A program made the translations under genes and the position numbers. This document shows positions 61,888 through 64,000 of a DNA stretch of 64,000 nucleotides, piece by piece. The notes under the pieces were generated by a model. The model searched no databases. It had not been told where the DNA came from and saw nothing but the letters and a program-made list of their open reading frames with translations. The stretch comes from Bradyrhizobium sp. 21. Lineage in GTDB: Bacteria; Pseudomonadota; Alphaproteobacteria; Rhizobiales; Xanthobacteraceae. The first letter of the stretch is position 1; every line of letters starts with the position of its first letter. The stretch lies in assembly GCF_023073335.1 (NCBI RefSeq), contig NZ_JADPJG010000017.1, positions 36,582 through 100,581 on the forward strand, in the 5' to 3' direction.

Positions 61888-63156
61888 TCAGTCGGCCCGC
61901 TCGACCATCGAAATGCCCGGCAACGGCACAACGAATTTTCCGCCCTCGGCGAAATAGCGGGCATGCTTGGCCCGGATCGGGTCCACGTAGCGCCAGGCGA
62001 AGACGACGACGAACGCCGGCTTGCGCTCGTAAAGGGCGGCCGGCGGCAGGATCGGAATGTCGTAGCCCGGGCCGGCCATCACGTTCCCCTTCTTGAGGTC
62101 GTCGTCCACCAGGAAGTCGATCTTGTTCTCCAGGCCGAACTGCGGCAGCAGGGTCGTGGTGCCGACAGAGACGCCGTAGCCGGCCACGAGTTGACCGCGC
62201 GCATGGGCGGCATCGGCCATCGCGACCAACTCGTCGCGGATGGCGGCGATCCTCTTCGCATAGGGCGCATAGTAGGCCGACTGGTCCACGCCGAGCCGGT
62301 CCTCCTCGGCGATGAAGCGCGCGACCTCCGCTGACGGCTTCTTCGCGCCGCCGGCACGCTGCACTGTCACGCGAATCGAGCCGCCTTTGGTCTCGATGTG
62401 CTGGACGTCGATCACTTCCATGCCGAGGCGCGCGAAGAAGCGCGTCAGCGGCTTGATGTTAAAATACGACAGATGCTCGTGATAGACGGTGTCGAGAAGG
62501 TTCTTCTCGGTGACGTCGACGCCGTACTGCGTTTCGAAAACGAACAGCCCGTCCGGCGCAAGCACGTCGCGAACCCCGATCACCAGCGGATCGAGATTGT
62601 CGACATTGGCGATCATGTTGTTGGCGATCACGACGCTGGCCGCACCATGGCTTTGCAGGATGCGGTGACCGATGGCATCGGTGAAGAAATCGCCGATGGT
62701 CTCGATTCCCGCTGCCGTCGCACGCCGGGCGATGTCGACCGCGGGATCGACACCCAGCACCCGCATGCCGCGCTCTTTGAAGAAGCCGAGCAGCGATCCG
62801 TCATTGCTGCCGAGCTCGACGACCAGCGAGCCCGGCGCGATTCCGAATCGGCTGACGACGTCGTTGGCATAGCCTGCGAAATGCTCCCGCAGGCCGAGCG
62901 AGAGCGAGGTGGTGTAGACGTAGTTTCGGTACTGGATCTCCGGATTGCCGACATGGAGAATCTGCAGGTGGCCGCAATCTGCACACAGGTGCAGCGCCAT
63001 CGGCACCGCGGCCCGAAAGACGGGATCGTCGACGCTGGCGTCCGGTACCTGGAAATTTGGCGTGCCGATGGGCATGCCTGCCATCGGGACGACCAGCTCT
63101 TGCTTGTCCGAATGACAAAGGCGGCAGGTTTGGCGGACGTAGAACAGGTTTTTCAT
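61888..63156 (-). CDS. Zinc-binding SAM-dependent C-methyltransferase (deoxysugar type)
   Basis: A 422-residue protein with the three-part layout of TcaB9/NovU-type sugar C-methyltransferases. An N-terminal zinc site has Cys11, Cys14, Cys58 and Cys61 (CRLC...CADC). The SAM domain has VELGSNDG (113-120) and Asp137 in GVDP. The active-site motif YHEHLSYF is conserved, and a C-terminal Rossmann-like part contains VAGYGVSVGTTTLL. Such enzymes C-methylate nucleotide-linked ketosugars. Together with the flippase-like gene upstream it suggests a cell-surface polysaccharide locus extending past the window. Confidence 0.82.
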   Translation of the reverse strand: MKNLFYVRQTCRLCHSDKQELVVPMAGMPIGTPNFQVPDASVDDPVFRAAVPMALHLCADCGHLQILHVGNPEIQYRNYVYTTSLSLGLREHFAGYANDVVSRFGIAPGSLVVELGSNDGSLLGFFKERGMRVLGVDPAVDIARRATAAGIETIGDFFTDAIGHRILQSHGAASVVIANNMIANVDNLDPLVIGVRDVLAPDGLFVFETQYGVDVTEKNLLDTVYHEHLSYFNIKPLTRFFARLGMEVIDVQHIETKGGSIRVTVQRAGGAKKPSAEVARFIAEEDRLGVDQSAYYAPYAKRIAAIRDELVAMADAAHARGQLVAGYGVSVGTTTLLPQFGLENKIDFLVDDDLKKGNVMAGPGYDIPILPPAALYERKPAFVVVFAWRYVDPIRAKHARYFAEGGKFVVPLPGISMVERAD

Positions 63157-63240
63157 CGTGGAACCGGAAAACGGAGAGATGCGGGCGGGTGAGGCAATCT
63201 CACCCCGTGAAGATCAGATCGACGGCAATGGTCAAGAGAG

Positions 63241-64000
63241 TCAAGGGTGGCTCGATGCCTCCCCGGCCTTCGCCAGCCCGTAGTTCGGCGATTCATCCGC
63301 TGCCTTTGCCGCCTTGTCCGCTGAATACAAGCCGCGCTCCGGACTGACCAGCCAGATCACGCCCCCTGCGAGACCGACGATCACGCTGACGGCCCCCAGC
63401 AGGAGCGAGACCGACAGCGCCTCCTCGGAAGGAACGCCGGCGAGGCCCAGACAGCCGACCATCGCCCCCTCACGGACGCCCCAACCGCTGATCGAGATCG
63501 GAACAGCCGTCAACAGCACCACCGGCGGAATCAGGATGCCGGCATCCAGCAGGGAGAGCTGCGCCCCCACGCCGCGCGCCAGGGCGTAACAGGCCACCGC
63601 CGTCACGAGATGGATGAGGAGCGCCGATCCGAACAGCAAACCGCGTCGCTCGGATTGCAGGAGAAGAAACCTGACGAGCGTTCCGAACCGGACGAAGCTT
63701 GCGATCGCGGGAAGCGCGATGAGGCGTTTGGGCAAACGATCGAGCGTCAACAAGACCACGGTACCGGCGACGCCCGCCAGCGTCAGCCCGCCGATGGCCA
63801 GGATCGCGGCCTGATTCGACACGCGTGACATCAGGAACGGCAATCCGGCCACCATCAGCACGATCAAGCCGATCAAAGCCGTGAAACGGTCTGCCGCAAC
63901 GCCCTTGACCGCGTCCGGCCACTGCACGCCACGCTGGCGCAGCAGCCACATCCGCACCGCGTCGCCCCCGACCGACGACGGCAGCACCTGGTTGAACCAG
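63241..64000 (-). CDS. UPF0104/LPG-synthase-type membrane protein (partial, N terminus outside window)
   Basis: At least 252 residues in one open frame running off the window edge. The motif LPSSVGGDAVRMW near the visible start is characteristic of the lysylphosphatidylglycerol-synthase-like transmembrane (UPF0104, DUF2156-neighbour) family. About five or six membrane helices follow, with SISGWGVREGAMVG and the end GLAKAGEASSHP. Members act in lipid flipping or glycolipid and polysaccharide assembly. The first in-window Met (63987) is within the conserved motif, so it is not the true start. Confidence 0.8.
   Translation of the reverse strand, partial: WFNQVLPSSVGGDAVRMWLLRQRGVQWPDAVKGVAADRFTALIGLIVLMVAGLPFLMSRVSNQAAILAIGGLTLAGVAGTVVLLTLDRLPKRLIALPAIASFVRFGTLVRFLLLQSERRGLLFGSALLIHLVTAVACYALARGVGAQLSLLDAGILIPPVVLLTAVPISISGWGVREGAMVGCLGLAGVPSEEALSVSLLLGAVSVIVGLAGGVIWLVSPERGLYSADKAAKAADESPNYGLAKAGEASSHP

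Overview
The window is a GC-rich chromosomal segment of an alphaproteobacterium, most likely Bradyrhizobium or a close relative. The evidence is the fused-looking str/S10/spc/alpha ribosomal super-operon, the protein sequences of its genes, the ATP12, RarA, Do-protease and RluC/D-type genes downstream of it, and dispersed palindromic repeats of the kind common in Bradyrhizobium genomes. This assignment rests on recall of family sequences, not on a search. I see no rRNA, tRNA, CRISPR array, prophage or insertion sequence.

Layout. Positions 1-21.3 kb hold accessory and housekeeping genes: small secreted proteins, a GST, a frameshifted small gene, a carboxyltransferase subunit (pccB), a dienelactone hydrolase, an OXA-type beta-lactamase, a translationally coupled FliK-like/FlhB-tail-like pair, ATP12, a coupled HigA/pseudouridine synthase pair, a coupled Do-protease/rarA pair, a phosphate-type porin, a divergent HxlR regulator/quinone oxidoreductase pair, an SDR and a di-haem cytochrome c. 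Positions 21.4-41.7 kb are the ribosomal super-operon, all on the minus strand (transcribed rpsL to rplQ). Positions 42.4-47.8 kb hold a three-gene non-ribosomal block (flavoprotein, ABC exporter, and a flavin oxidoreductase fused to a methyltransferase) lying between rpsL and rpoC. Positions 48-61.5 kb carry rpoC, rpoB, rplL, rplJ, a 2-hydroxyacid dehydrogenase, rplA, rplK, nusG and secE, again on the minus strand. The last 2 kb hold a sugar-type C-methyltransferase and a truncated flippase-like membrane protein.

How the genes work together. A sigma70-like promoter at 61682-61710 probably drives secE-nusG-rplK-rplA. A hairpin after rplA and a 580-base untranslated stretch before rplJ separate this from rplJL-rpoBC, which ends at a strong intrinsic terminator at 47937-47966. 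A second promoter candidate at 42168-42196 could drive the str/S10/spc/alpha genes, which end at the terminator at 21391-21420. Many neighbours overlap by 1-8 bases, which indicates translational coupling.

The most unusual item is a second, divergent secY gene (25158-26369) embedded between secY and adk with 4-base overlaps on both sides. Its product has a 16-residue gap exactly over the channel plug and an alanine in place of the C5-loop arginine (R357) that the canonical SecY next door retains. The adk gene that follows encodes a normal short-form kinase with a roughly 100-residue lysine/alanine-rich tail. Other points of interest are the three-gene block upstream of rpsL, whose ABC exporter has acidic tails at both ends and overlaps the flavoprotein gene tail-to-tail, the HigA antitoxin with no toxin gene, and dispersed repeats sitting inside the ribosomal operon.
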